From JAGZEG01 sp963930185 (lineage in GTDB: Bacteria; Actinomycetota; Coriobacteriia; Coriobacteriales; UMGS124), in contig CAWVLT010000025.1 of the NCBI GenBank assembly GCA_963930185.1, forward strand, positions 41,242 to 105,241: 64,000 bases of DNA, written 5' to 3'. The position numbers were made by a program, and so were the translations under genes. The notes beneath the pieces are model-generated. The model did no database searches. It had not been told where the DNA came from and saw only the letters and a list, made by a program, of their open reading frames with translations. Positions 18,384 to 27,572 of the stretch are shown here, piece by piece (position 1 is the first letter of the stretch; every line of letters begins with the position of its first letter).

Positions 18384-19304
18384 ATGCTCGACTTCAGGAC
18401 CGAGACGTTTCTCACCGTGTGTCGCACCCTCAACTACACGCAGGCAGCACGCGAGCTCAACATAACGCAGCCCGCCGTCTCCCAGCACATAGCGTATCTC
18501 GAGCGCGCCTACGGCACGGCCCTCTTCGCACGGGAGGGCCGACAGATCGCGCTCACGCCCGCCGGCGAGATGCTGCGCGACGCCCTGCGGTCCATGGCCC
18601 ACGACGAGCAGCTGCTGCGCGAGCGCATGGCGCAGGCAGGCAGCTCGGACAACCGCCAGGTTCGCGTATCGATGGGCATGTCGCTCACCGCAGGCGAGTA
18701 CATCGTCGCCGCCCCGCTCGCCCGTCTGCTGGCAAGAAGCCCGAGCCTCAGCGTCGACGTCCGCGCCGGGGACACCGAGCAGCTCCTCTCCCAACTCGCC
18801 GAAGGCGCCATAGACTGCGCCTTCGTGGAGGGCATCTTCGACACGCGCGCCTTTGCCGGCGACAGGTTTGACACGCAGCGCCTGCTGTGCGTCTGCGCGC
18901 CCGACCACTCGCTCGCGGGCACACGCCAGCCGTTGGAGGCCCTGCTCGGGCAGCGCCTGCTGATCAGGGAGCGAGGCTCGGGCAGCCGCGCGGTGCTCGA
19001 GAACGCCCTTGAGGCGCGCAACCTTTCGGTGGCAAGCTTCGCCCGCACCGACGAGGCGTCAAGCGTGGGCATCATCAAGCAGCTCGTGCGCGGTGGCGTG
19101 GGGATGTCGTTTCTCTACGAGGCCGCCGTGGCCGAGGAGCTGGCGGGCGGGCTGCTAGGGCTCGTCGAGCTTGAGGGGCCGCAGATCGAGCATGACATCA
19201 CCTTCGTGCGCCTGCGCGGCAGCGTGTTCGAGCGCGAGCTGCTCCGGCTGCTCTTGGAACTCAAGCGCGAGCTGCAGGTGTCGAGGGCCGAAAGGCCGGC
19301 GTGA
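18384..19304 (+). CDS. LysR-family transcriptional regulator
   Basis: 306 residues. The N-terminal winged helix reads FRTETFLTVCRTLNYTQAAR and QPAVSQHIAYLERAYG, followed by a two-lobed effector domain. GGAGGTG lies 5 bases before the ATG. It is followed on the same strand, 113 bases on, by an ABC ATPase and permease, so it is the likely local regulator of that importer. CysB/Cbl-type sulfur or CysL-like control is conceivable, but no residue decides this. Confidence 0.93.
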   Translation: MLDFRTETFLTVCRTLNYTQAARELNITQPAVSQHIAYLERAYGTALFAREGRQIALTPAGEMLRDALRSMAHDEQLLRERMAQAGSSDNRQVRVSMGMSLTAGEYIVAAPLARLLARSPSLSVDVRAGDTEQLLSQLAEGAIDCAFVEGIFDTRAFAGDRFDTQRLLCVCAPDHSLAGTRQPLEALLGQRLLIRERGSGSRAVLENALEARNLSVASFARTDEASSVGIIKQLVRGGVGMSFLYEAAVAEELAGGLLGLVELEGPQIEHDITFVRLRGSVFERELLRLLLELKRELQVSRAERPA

Positions 19305-19417
19305 GCACCCCGCCCGGCTCACGGCCCGAACACGCACGGAGCACACACCTTCGGCGCGGACATTGGCTAGACTTTCTGACTGGATCACACGCCGCCAGGC
19401 GAGCAGCGAGGAGGCAC

Positions 19418-20206
19418 ATGAGCAAAGTCGAGTTCTCAGACGTCACGCTGACCTATCCCGGCGGGGACGACAGGCGGGACGTGCACGCCCTGCGCGGGCT
19501 CAACCTGCGCGCCGAGCCCGGCGAGTCGGTCGCCATCATCGGCCCCTCGGGCTGCGGCAAGTCCTCGACGCTACTCATGGCGGCAGGCCTTTTGCGCCCG
19601 ACGAGCGGGGCCGTGCTCGTGGACGGCACGCCGGTCGAGCGCGAGCGCCGGCAGACCGCGCTTATTCTGCAGGGACAGAGCCTGCTTCCCTGGAAGACCG
19701 TTGAGCGCAACGTGGAGCTCGGCCTACTTCTGCGGCACGTGCCTCGGCAGGAGCGGCGCCGTCGCGTCAGCTGGGCCCTTGAGCAGGTCGACCTGACGGA
19801 CTTCGCCCGCGTATACCCCGCCGAACTCTCGGGCGGCATGGCCCAGCGGGCGGCGATCGCCCGATCGCTTGCCCTGGACTGCGACCTGCTCATGATGGAC
19901 GAGCCGCTCTCAGCGCTCGACGCGCTTCTGCGCGAACAAATCCAGGACGTGATGCTGCGCCTGTGGCGCGAGCGAGCCTACGCCCAGATAATCGTGACAC
20001 ACTCCATCGAGGAGGCCGCGTTTCTCGGCCAGCGCGTCGTCGTGATGGCACCAAGGCCGGGCCGCGTGGTCGACGTCATCGACAACCCCGGCATGGGCGA
20101 GGCGGGATACCGCAGTTCGAGCGAGTTCTTCGGACTCTGCACGCGCCTGAGAGCGGCGCTGCAGGCGAGCATGGAAGCGGGAGGTGCTCGCCATGAGCGA
20201 GACTAG
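19418..20206 (+). CDS. ABC transporter ATP-binding protein, NitT/TauT type
   Basis: 262 residues. Walker A GPSGCGKSS (about residues 45-53), Q-loop LQGQSLLPWKTV, signature LSGGMAQRAAIARSL and Walker B LLMMDEPLSALD are all intact. The QxxxLLPWxT Q-loop is characteristic of the nitrate/sulfonate/taurine/thiamine-precursor importer subfamily. GAGGAGG precedes the ATG at 19418, so the upstream extension to 19301 is rejected. Its last 14 bases overlap the permease gene. Confidence 0.94.
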   Translation: MSKVEFSDVTLTYPGGDDRRDVHALRGLNLRAEPGESVAIIGPSGCGKSSTLLMAAGLLRPTSGAVLVDGTPVERERRQTALILQGQSLLPWKTVERNVELGLLLRHVPRQERRRRVSWALEQVDLTDFARVYPAELSGGMAQRAAIARSLALDCDLLMMDEPLSALDALLREQIQDVMLRLWRERAYAQIIVTHSIEEAAFLGQRVVVMAPRPGRVVDVIDNPGMGEAGYRSSSEFFGLCTRLRAALQASMEAGGARHERD

Positions 20207-21044
20207 CGGGCAGGCAACAGGCGCAAGGCCACAGGGGAAAGACGAGGCCGCGCGCTCGAGGAGGGCCAGGCTACCAAGGACCGTCAGGAAGATCGCGGGC
20301 TACGCCTTCGCCGTGGCGGTGCTGCTGCTGGGCTGGCACCTCACCGCGCTGGTCGTCGATTCGCCGGCGCTGCCCACGCCCCTGGCGACCATCCCCGTCT
20401 TTCTGGAATTCGCCCCCGACCTGCTGCCCCAGTTCTGGGTAAGCCTCTACCGCATCGTGGCCGCGCTCGCCATCGCCTGCGTGCTGGCCGCGCCGCTGGG
20501 CCTTGCACTGGGGCGGCTGCGGCGGCTCGACGCGTGGGTGGCCCCCGTGCTGTACCTGGCCTACCCCATCCCCAAGATCGTGCTGCTGCCGGTGTTGCTC
20601 GTGCTGTTCGGCCTGGGTGACGGCCCCAAGGTCGCGCTCATCGCCCTCACGCTGTTCTTCCAGATCCTCGTGAGCATGCGCGACGCCACGCGGCTCGTGC
20701 CCGAGGAGGCCATTCTGTCGGCGCGCAGCCTGGGAGCGGGGCGCTGGGGACTCTATCGGCACGTGATACTGCCCGCCGTGCTGCCCGAGCTGTTCACGGC
20801 CCTGCGCGTGGGGTCGGGCATCGCGGTGGCCATCCTGTTTCTGGCCGAGGCCATCGCGGGCTCCACGGGCCTGGGCTACTTCATCGTGGACGCCTGGGGC
20901 ATGATCGACTACCCGCGCATGTTCGCCGGGATCATCGCCATGGCCATCCTGGGCGTGCTGATCTACGAGGCGCTCGAGATCGCCGAGACGCGCCTCACGC
21001 GCTGGCGCAGGGCCGGGCGCAGGAGCTCTCGAGATACGCGATGA
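20193..21044 (+). CDS. ABC transporter permease, NitT/TauT type
   Basis: 283 residues with about six membrane segments. The EAA loop (SARSLGAGRWGLYRHVILPA, about residues 178-197) is the coupling site for the ATPase. It overlaps the ATPase gene by 14 bases, and GGAGGTG lies 6 bases before the ATG at 20193. Its 3' end overlaps the convergent LOG gene by 50 bases, so both stop codons lie inside the other gene. The binding protein for this importer is probably the lipoprotein at 21730-22863. Confidence 0.92.
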   Translation: MSETSGQATGARPQGKDEAARSRRARLPRTVRKIAGYAFAVAVLLLGWHLTALVVDSPALPTPLATIPVFLEFAPDLLPQFWVSLYRIVAALAIACVLAAPLGLALGRLRRLDAWVAPVLYLAYPIPKIVLLPVLLVLFGLGDGPKVALIALTLFFQILVSMRDATRLVPEEAILSARSLGAGRWGLYRHVILPAVLPELFTALRVGSGIAVAILFLAEAIAGSTGLGYFIVDAWGMIDYPRMFAGIIAMAILGVLIYEALEIAETRLTRWRRAGRRSSRDTR

Positions 21045-21639
21045 GCTCATCTGCCGTCGAGAAGCTCGCGCACATGGCGAGCGAGCCGGAACCCATGAAC
21101 CCATCGGCCGCCATGCGCCGATGCAGCTCGACGAGTGGCGCGTAGAACCCGTCCACGTCGAGCAGGGCGACGGGCCGGATGCGCGGAGCTACGCGGGGGC
21201 TGCCCGCACCGGCCTTGCCAGTGCCGGCGCCGCACTCACCCGCCCCGTCGTCGGGACGCCCGGCGCCAGCGAGCTTCTCGGCCGCCAGAACCTCGTAGAG
21301 CTCGTCGAGCGTGCCATACGAGCCGGGCAGCGCCACGAAGGCGTCTGCCAGCCGCATCATCTCCACCTTGCGCTGCGAGAGCCCCCGCGCCTCGACCAGC
21401 TCGTCACAGGGAAAGGAGACGCGACCGGGCAGGTCGCCCTCGCGGGCCGGCAGGACGCCGGTCACCCGTGCGCCGGCGCGCTTTGCGCCAAACGCCACCG
21501 CGCCCATCAGGCCGTCGTCGTAGCCGCCGAACACCAGCTCGTGGCCATGCGCGCCGATGAGCGTGCCCAGGTGTATGGCGGCGTCGACGTAAGCGTCGGG
21601 CAGCCCCTCGGCCGACGAGCAGAACACGCAGATCCTCAT
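20995..21639 (-). CDS. LOG-family protein (TIGR00730-like Rossmann fold)
   Basis: 214 residues. MRICVFCSSAEGLPDAY at the start, GGYDDGLMGAVA (about residues 37-48) and PGSYGTLDELYEVL (about residues 104-117) are the signature motifs of LOG-type nucleoside-5'-monophosphate phosphoribohydrolases. A Gly/Ala-rich insertion of about 25 residues follows the second motif and is unusual for the family. AAGGAGGT precedes the ATG at 21639. It lies between the two halves of an ABC importer and overlaps the permease gene tail to tail. Confidence 0.88.
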   Translation of the reverse strand: MRICVFCSSAEGLPDAYVDAAIHLGTLIGAHGHELVFGGYDDGLMGAVAFGAKRAGARVTGVLPAREGDLPGRVSFPCDELVEARGLSQRKVEMMRLADAFVALPGSYGTLDELYEVLAAEKLAGAGRPDDGAGECGAGTGKAGAGSPRVAPRIRPVALLDVDGFYAPLVELHRRMAADGFMGSGSLAMCASFSTADELIAYLESSCARPCASA

Positions 21640-21729
21640 GGGAACGACCTCCTTGATCGGCAGACGCAGCAACCAGCGAACATGGCGGGCGCTTGACCGG
21701 GCGACGCTTGGCCAAACGCCGGGAGAACC

Positions 21730-22863
21730 TTACTCGGAAACGTAGGCGCCTGCCTGCTCGTCAAAGGTGAGCGGGGCAGACAGGTAGCCCTTCTCGCTCA
21801 TCCAGTCCAGGATGGGCTGGATCATCTGCGAGGTGGCGCGGGCTCCCACCGGATAGGTCGACACAGGATAGTCCTGCGCCAACACCTCGGGCAGGCTCGC
21901 CTTCTCGACGAGCAGCTCGCGATACGACTCGGGATCGGCATTGATCGCCTCGGCGGCGCCATCCCACGCCTGCCTGACTGCCTCGACTGCCTGCGCGCCC
22001 TCGTCGGCGCCGGCGAACTCGGCACGCGCGATCATGACCGACTGCGAGAGGTTGTCGCCCGCCGTGTCGTCGACGAGCGTGACGCACCCGTTTGCCTCTC
22101 CCAGCGCCAGCATGCTCGCGGGCAACGCCGCCGCGTCAGTCTGGCCGGACTCCATCATCTGGTAGCGCACGGGGATCTTCTTGACCTCCTCCTTGACGAC
22201 GTCACCCTCGCCCAGGCCCGCGGCCTCGAGCAGCCTGTCCATGACGTACTCGGGCAGCGTGTTGGAGCCCACGCCGATCGAGCGGCCGGCCAGCTGGGAG
22301 ACCTCGGTGATGTCGGAGTCGGGCCCCACGGCAATGCCGAAGCGCCCCTCCTGCGGCGTCGCGCCCAAGGTGACCCACTCGAGCAGCACCTCGCAGCCGC
22401 CCACCGTGAGCGAGGCCGCCACCATCGGGTCGGTCATGGCCATGTCGATCTCGCCGGCGGTGATCGCCGTGGTGAGCTCCTGGGCACTCTGGAACGTGAC
22501 GATCTGGACGTCCACGCCCGCCTCGGCGAACAGCCCCTCGTTCTGAGCGACCCAGCCGGGCAGGAAGTCCTCGGTCACCATCGTGCCGATGCGCGCGGCG
22601 AGACCCTCGCCGGGCGTGACCGACGAGTCGGCGCCGCCCTCCCCTACGGCCTGGCCGGTCGAACCGTCACCGTCCGCGCCCGAGCCGTCGCCCCCGCCGC
22701 AGCCGACCAGCCCCAGCGAGAGCACGCTGAGCATGCCCGCCCCCAGACCCGTGACCATCGACCGGCGCGAGACGCCCCACGTGCGCGTCCCGCCGCGCCG
22801 CGCCCCAGCCACGAAACCGGCCTGCACGTCTCCGGCAACGCCGGCGTCTTCGAAATCGTTCAT
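21730..22863 (-). CDS. ABC substrate-binding lipoprotein, NitT/TauT (SsuA/ThiY) type
   Basis: 377 residues. A long N-region with SRRSMVTG leads into a hydrophobic stretch ending in the lipobox LVGCG (about residues 51-55), so it is a lipoprotein, perhaps TAT-exported. A Gly/Ser/Asp linker follows, then an SBP domain (LPGWVAQNEGLFAEAGVDVQ, AGEIDMAMTDP) as in SsuA, ThiY and NitT/TauT receptors. The ATG at 22863 has AGGGAGG upstream. It lies on the opposite strand from the ATPase and permease, with the LOG gene in between. I infer that it serves that transporter because no other partner is near. Confidence 0.88.
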   Translation of the reverse strand: MNDFEDAGVAGDVQAGFVAGARRGGTRTWGVSRRSMVTGLGAGMLSVLSLGLVGCGGGDGSGADGDGSTGQAVGEGGADSSVTPGEGLAARIGTMVTEDFLPGWVAQNEGLFAEAGVDVQIVTFQSAQELTTAITAGEIDMAMTDPMVAASLTVGGCEVLLEWVTLGATPQEGRFGIAVGPDSDITEVSQLAGRSIGVGSNTLPEYVMDRLLEAAGLGEGDVVKEEVKKIPVRYQMMESGQTDAAALPASMLALGEANGCVTLVDDTAGDNLSQSVMIARAEFAGADEGAQAVEAVRQAWDGAAEAINADPESYRELLVEKASLPEVLAQDYPVSTYPVGARATSQMIQPILDWMSEKGYLSAPLTFDEQAGAYVSE

Positions 22864-23313
22864 CAAGGCCTCCCTGCCCTCTCGTCACGCACGCCGCCAA
22901 CCACGCGCAGCCGCGGCTCAGTCCGTGGGCACAGAACACCACGCGGTTGCGCTTCCGACGCTCGATCGCGGCACCGTCTGCCAGACGTTCGCATCCGACG
23001 CCCGATCAGGTGTGCGCATACCCTTGACTCGGGCAATTTATTTCCTATCGAAAAAATCATCAGCATCGCTGCAACGCTGAAAATCATATGGTGCTAGAGT
23101 TTGACCACTTTATTGGGTCGGGATCCTCGCACCACCGCGATATCCATCCCATGCGCACATGTTGTCCCCGCCCCCAGGTCGGCCCGCAACCGGCAATGCG
23201 GGTCACGGGGATCGGCCCGCGGCGAGCCCATCGGCCGCATCGGGCCCATGTGCCGGGAAGGTGCACCGCAGGCAAAGCGCTCCCGCAGGTTGGAAAGAAG
23301 GTTGAACGCGATC
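22864..23313. other. divergent intergenic region before cstA
   Basis: 450 bases between the binding-protein gene and cstA. It includes an AT-rich tract (23036-23085) where promoters for both directions could lie. I see no repeat family, RNA gene or ORF with a ribosome site. Confidence 0.4.
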
Positions 23314-25062
23314 ATGAACGGCTTGACGCTCCTGATCATAGCCATCGTGGCCCTAGGGGCGGGGTATCTGCTCTACGGCCGCTGGCTCCAGAAGACGTGG
23401 GGCATCGACCCCAAGGCGCTCACCCCCGCCAAGCAGCTTGAGGATGACAAGGACTACGTGCCCACCGACCGCCTGTCGGTCTTCGCGCACCAGTTCTCCT
23501 CCATCTGCGGCGCCGGCCCCGTAACGGGCCCCATCATCGCCTGCATCTTTGGCTGGCTACCCGCTTTTTTGTGGATCATCGTGGGCGGCGTCTTCTTCGG
23601 CGCCGTGCAGGACTTCACCGCGCTGTACGCCTCGGTGCGCAACAAGGGCAAGTCGATGGGCCTGCTCATCGAGAAGTACATCGGGCGCTATGGCCGTCGC
23701 CTGTTCCTGCTGTTCTGCTGGCTGTTCACGATGCTCGTCGTGGCCGCCTTCACCGACATGGTGGCCGGTACGTTCATCATCATTCCCGGTGATGACGCCA
23801 CCTCCTACGCCAGCAGCGCCACCGCGAGCATCAACATCGTATTCATCGTCGCGGCCGTGGCGCTGGGCATCATCACCGCCAAGCTGCACATCAAGGGCAT
23901 CGTGAAGTTCCTCGTGGCCCTGGTGCTGTTCGTGGCGTCGTTTGCGGTGGGCATGGTCTTCCCCATCGAGGCCGCGAGCAAGGTCACCTGGGACGTGGCT
24001 ATCATGATCTACCTGTTCTTTGCCAGCTGCGTTCCCATGCAGTACCTCAAGCAGCCCCGCGACTACCTGTGCTTCATGGTGCTCGTCGGCATGATCATCT
24101 TCGCCCTGGTGGGCGTCGTGGTGTACAACCCCACCCTGCAGCTCAACATGTTCAACGGCTTCGAGCCGGCGGAGGGCAAGCTGCTGTTCCCCGTGCTGTT
24201 CGTGACCATCGCCTGCGGCGCGGTGTCGGGCTTCCACAGCCTGGTGTCCTCGGGCACTTCGTCCAAGACCATCTCCAACGAGCGCGACATGCTGCCCGTC
24301 GGCTATGGCTCCATGGTGCTGGAGTGCGTCGTGGCCACTCTCGCCCTGATCTGCGTGGCCGCCGTGTGCACCGCCGGCGGCGACTACTCCCAGGTGGGCA
24401 CCGGCACGCCGTTCAGCGTGTTCTCGACCTCGGTCGCCTCGTTCATGGAGGGACTGGGCCTGCCCGGCACCTTCGCGCACGTGTTCATGAACATGGCCGT
24501 CTCCACGCTTGCCCTCTCCTCGCTTGACGCCGTGGCCCGTATTGGCGCCATGAGCTTCCAGGAGCTGTTCCTGGGCGAGAAGGCCGACGGCAGCGACGTC
24601 AACGCCCTGCGCCGCTTCCTGGGCAACCGCTACGTCGGCACGCTGCTCGTGCTCATTCCCGGCTTCGTGCTGGCGCTTGGCGGCTACAACAACATCTGGG
24701 CGCTGTTCGGCTCGGCCAACCAGCTGCTGGCCGCCATGGTGCTCATCGCGCTGTCGGTGTTCCTCAAGGCCACCGGCCGCAAGGGCCTCATGCTCGTGAT
24801 CCCCGCGTGCTTCATGCTCGTAGTCGTGTTCGTCTCGCTGGTGACCATCCTGATGGGCATCGTCCCCGTGATCGGCACCCCCGAGTTCAGCTTCCTCACG
24901 CATGGCCTGCAGCTCATCTTCGGCGTCCTGCTGCTGGTGCTCGGCGTGATCATCGCCGTGAGCTGCTTCAAGAAGCGCGCCGAGACCGAGTTCGGCTCGG
25001 AGAAGGAGGAGATCGTGGAGGCCGACGCCCCCGAGACGGCCGCCACTCCAACGAACGCGTAA
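23314..25062 (+). CDS. cstA: carbon starvation protein CstA, peptide/pyruvate transporter
   Basis: 582 residues with about 16 membrane segments. Family motifs are HQFSSICGAGPVTGPIIA (about residues 61-78) and the conserved SGTSSKTISNERD block near residue 315. CstA/BtsT proteins take up pyruvate or peptides when carbon is scarce; the length fits the shorter CstA clade. AAGG lies 12 bases before the ATG at 23314, which is a weak spacing, but the start matches the family (a hydrophobic first helix). A strong terminator follows at 25095. Confidence 0.95.
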   Translation: MNGLTLLIIAIVALGAGYLLYGRWLQKTWGIDPKALTPAKQLEDDKDYVPTDRLSVFAHQFSSICGAGPVTGPIIACIFGWLPAFLWIIVGGVFFGAVQDFTALYASVRNKGKSMGLLIEKYIGRYGRRLFLLFCWLFTMLVVAAFTDMVAGTFIIIPGDDATSYASSATASINIVFIVAAVALGIITAKLHIKGIVKFLVALVLFVASFAVGMVFPIEAASKVTWDVAIMIYLFFASCVPMQYLKQPRDYLCFMVLVGMIIFALVGVVVYNPTLQLNMFNGFEPAEGKLLFPVLFVTIACGAVSGFHSLVSSGTSSKTISNERDMLPVGYGSMVLECVVATLALICVAAVCTAGGDYSQVGTGTPFSVFSTSVASFMEGLGLPGTFAHVFMNMAVSTLALSSLDAVARIGAMSFQELFLGEKADGSDVNALRRFLGNRYVGTLLVLIPGFVLALGGYNNIWALFGSANQLLAAMVLIALSVFLKATGRKGLMLVIPACFMLVVVFVSLVTILMGIVPVIGTPEFSFLTHGLQLIFGVLLLVLGVIIAVSCFKKRAETEFGSEKEEIVEADAPETAATPTNA

Positions 25063-25094
25063 ACAAGCCTGCACGTTCGCGCAATGTAAGAAGC

Positions 25095-25150
25095 GCACGA
25101 AAAGCCCCATGTCTCACGATCAACCCATCGGAGCATGGGGCTTTTCGTGC
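25095..25150 (+). terminator. strong hairpin terminator after cstA
   Basis: GCACGAAAAGCCCCATG (25095-25111) and its exact complement (25134-25150) form a 17-bp stem with a 22-base loop, 32 bases beyond the stop codon. The terminal loop contains no gene. Confidence 0.75.
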
Positions 25151-25266
25151 CCTTGGATCATTGTGCCGGGCGCCTTGACCGCAATGCCCAGCACAAGATC
25201 GTTCACCTATCTCGATACGCTCGCCGACAGGCGTTCGGCAACCCCAAGGCGCGCGGTCGAGGATCT

Positions 25267-25487
25267 CGCGCGCTAAAATTCTTCTGTGATGGACAAAGTT
25301 TTCGGTTGGGAGAGACTTTATACGCAGGCGATCATCGACAGCCGGTAGAGCATTTGGCAAAATCCCAGCTCACGAAGCCGAGACATCTGAAAGCCAGTGG
25401 GCAACGTGCATGTCCAGGCCCAAATCTCACGAGCCAATCTTCTCCCAACCGCACTATTTGTCCCGCCGGCAAAGATTTTGGCGCGCG
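25267..25487. repeat. ~220-bp dyad element, copy 2
   Basis: Inverted arms at 25267-25318 and 25436-25487, starting CGCGCG(C/G)(T/C)AAAATT. Cores TGGACAAAGTTTTCGGTTGGGAG (25290, plus) and GGGACAAATAGTGCGGTTGGGAG (25436-25464, minus) match the element at 18047-18243. It lies in the 645-base gap between the convergent cstA and flavoprotein genes; the rest of the gap holds only two terminators. Confidence 0.75.
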
Positions 25488-25612
25488 AAGATTGACTTAC
25501 ATCTGCTTCGTTCTTCTCGGATGCATCCCGAACATGCATCTCGTCTGTTCGGCGCGCATCAATCCGACTGCGTATCTACCTGCACGCATTTGCCTCCGCT
25601 GTGATAACAATA

Positions 25613-25640
25613 GGGCTGGCCTGTAAAAACAAGCCAGCCC
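25613..25640 (-). terminator. terminator after flavoprotein
   Basis: On the minus strand GGGCTGGCTTGT pairs across TTTTTAC with the following GGCCAGCCC. It is about 70 bases beyond the flavoprotein stop. Confidence 0.65.
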
Positions 25641-25707
25641 AAATCCTTCTAACAAAAAGTCAACTCGTACAGCCGGACATCATCTTTCCCCGCGCCTCGG
25701 GCAAACC

Positions 25708-27405
25708 TTACGCCTCGGCGGCAAGATTCTCGCCAGCGATGCGACCGAAGACGATGGGCTTAGACAGACCAATGAGGTCCATGTTGCCCGCGCTCTCGCC
25801 AGCGGCATACAGGCCGGGAATGACCTCGCCGTTCCAGTCGAGCACGTGCGAGCCCGGATCGATCATCAGACCGCCCAGCGTGTTGTGCTTCTGGATGCCC
25901 CAGCGCAGGGCGTGGAACGGCGCCGTCTCGATGCGTCCGTTGAGCGCGGACTTCTTGAACTCGGTGTCCTCGCCGGCGTCGACTATCGCGTTGTAAGCCT
26001 CGACGGTCTGCGCGAGAGCGTCAGCGGGAACGCCCATCGCCTCGGCAAGCCCCTCGATGGTGTCAGAGGTGGCGTACATGTCCTCCTGGACGGACTCGCC
26101 CACGGTGCAGTCGAGCTTCTGCTCGGAGCGCGCCGTCTCGTCCATGACGATCCAGACGATGGGGCCATCGTCATCGCTTGTCTGGCCAGCGCAGAGCTGA
26201 GCGAAGAAGAACGGCGGGTTGCCACCAACCCAAGCGGGGCCTTCCTCGGGAACCTCCTCGTTCATGAAACGCGTGCCCTCGGCGTTGACGAAGATGCACG
26301 AGGTGGGGTCGGGCTCGGGGGTGCCGGGCTCGCCAACCGGCATGGTAACGCTGTGCCAGCGCGTGCCGGGGTGACGGTGCCAGCCATGCCAGTCGCAACC
26401 GCGATCGGTAGCCATGGCAGCACCGGCCGCAAGTCCGATCTCGATGCCCGAGCCGTCGTTCCACACGTAGGGTTCGCCGGACACGTGCGGGTAGTTCAGC
26501 AGCATCGGGTTGAAGAGGACCTTGAGCTTCTTGCTGCCATTCCAGCTGCCGGTGCCGAGGAATACGCCCTTGTTGGCCTTCATGCGAATGGCCTTGCCGT
26601 CAAGCTCGGCCTCGATGCCCAGGACACGTCCAGCCTGGGGGCCATCAGCGCGAATGATCCCCGTCATCTTGCAGCTCAAGATGAATTCGGCGCCGTTGTT
26701 CACGGCGTCATCGTACATCGGCCAGATGAGGCCGGCGCCACCCGCCCACATGCCGTCTTCGTTGTCACGGTCAACGGGCATGGGCGTGGTGGTGTAGTAG
26801 CGGCTGCCGCGGTACACGGCCGACATCTTGCTCACGTTTGCCTGAATGAACGGGCACCCCAGGCTGTCAAGCCAATTCCAGGTGTCCAGGCTGCGATCGG
26901 CAAAGGCGCGAGCCATGCCCGGGCCGTCCTCGGCGCCGGAAATGCGGCGCCACTGGCCCATGGTGTGCTCGCCGCCGTCGACGTCCTCGACGGTCATCTC
27001 CATGTCATCGCGCAGCGTGTAGAGCGTGCGGTCCTCATAGATGATGTCAGCCGTCTCCTCAAACCCGGCCTCCTCCTGCATGCGGGTACCACCGCCGATG
27101 CCGAGGTTGCCGCCGGCCAGGATGCCCTTGCCGCCAATCTTGTCGTTCGCGTCGATCGCGATGACCGACACGCCAGCCTCAGCGGCAGCAGCCGCGCATG
27201 CAACGCCGGCAGGGCCGGTGCCGACGACAATGACGTCTGCCTCGTAGTCCCACTCGCCCTCGGTCGTGGGCTGCTCCTTGGCGTCCTGGGCCGCAGACGC
27301 CTCCTCCGCCGTAGCGCTCAGCACCTGGGAGGCCGCAACCGCGCCGGCAACAGCGGCGCTTGCGCCCGCGACGAAGCTTCTCCTTGACATGGATGTCTCT
27401 TGCAT
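25708..27405 (-). CDS. TAT-exported FAD-dependent oxidoreductase
   Basis: 565 residues. The twin-arginine signal is MSRRSFVAGASAAVAGA (SRRSF), the FAD Rossmann motif VVGTGPAGVACAAAAAEAG lies near residue 63, and IGGKGILAGGNLGIGGG follows. The C-terminal GLYAAGESAGN with FGRIAGENLA is the family's second FAD contact. It belongs to the fumarate/urocanate reductase-like superfamily; the substrate is unknown, and no haem motif is seen. AGGAAG precedes the ATG at 27405. It is divergent from a LuxR regulator with a palindrome between them. Confidence 0.92.
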   Translation of the reverse strand: MQETSMSRRSFVAGASAAVAGAVAASQVLSATAEEASAAQDAKEQPTTEGEWDYEADVIVVGTGPAGVACAAAAAEAGVSVIAIDANDKIGGKGILAGGNLGIGGGTRMQEEAGFEETADIIYEDRTLYTLRDDMEMTVEDVDGGEHTMGQWRRISGAEDGPGMARAFADRSLDTWNWLDSLGCPFIQANVSKMSAVYRGSRYYTTTPMPVDRDNEDGMWAGGAGLIWPMYDDAVNNGAEFILSCKMTGIIRADGPQAGRVLGIEAELDGKAIRMKANKGVFLGTGSWNGSKKLKVLFNPMLLNYPHVSGEPYVWNDGSGIEIGLAAGAAMATDRGCDWHGWHRHPGTRWHSVTMPVGEPGTPEPDPTSCIFVNAEGTRFMNEEVPEEGPAWVGGNPPFFFAQLCAGQTSDDDGPIVWIVMDETARSEQKLDCTVGESVQEDMYATSDTIEGLAEAMGVPADALAQTVEAYNAIVDAGEDTEFKKSALNGRIETAPFHALRWGIQKHNTLGGLMIDPGSHVLDWNGEVIPGLYAAGESAGNMDLIGLSKPIVFGRIAGENLAAEA

Positions 27406-27505
27406 GTTCTTCGCTTCCTTCCATACGTGGGTGTTCACTCGACGTCATCGCGTCGCACGGCGGCGTCGTTCGTATCCCATGGTAGGAAGCTGGGGCCGAT
27501 AGGAG

Positions 27506-27550
27506 TATCATCCACATTGTGTATGACCCATCCGCAGTTTGTGGATGATA
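27506..27550. promoter_or_regulatory. 11-bp inverted repeat, likely regulator operator
   Basis: TATCATCCACA (27506-27516) and TGTGGATGATA (27540-27550) are perfect inverted arms separated by 23 bases, exactly in the gap between the flavoprotein start (27405) and the LuxR start (27573). The 34-base centre spacing fits a dimer bound on one face of DNA. Confidence 0.55.
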
Positions 27551-27572
27551 TCGGCGAGATGCCTTTGGGGCT

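Noticed and set aside
23557..25110. Large antisense frame opposite cstA
   Set aside because: His/Glu/Gly/Val-rich composition is a high-GC shadow of cstA; there is no ribosome site or domain.
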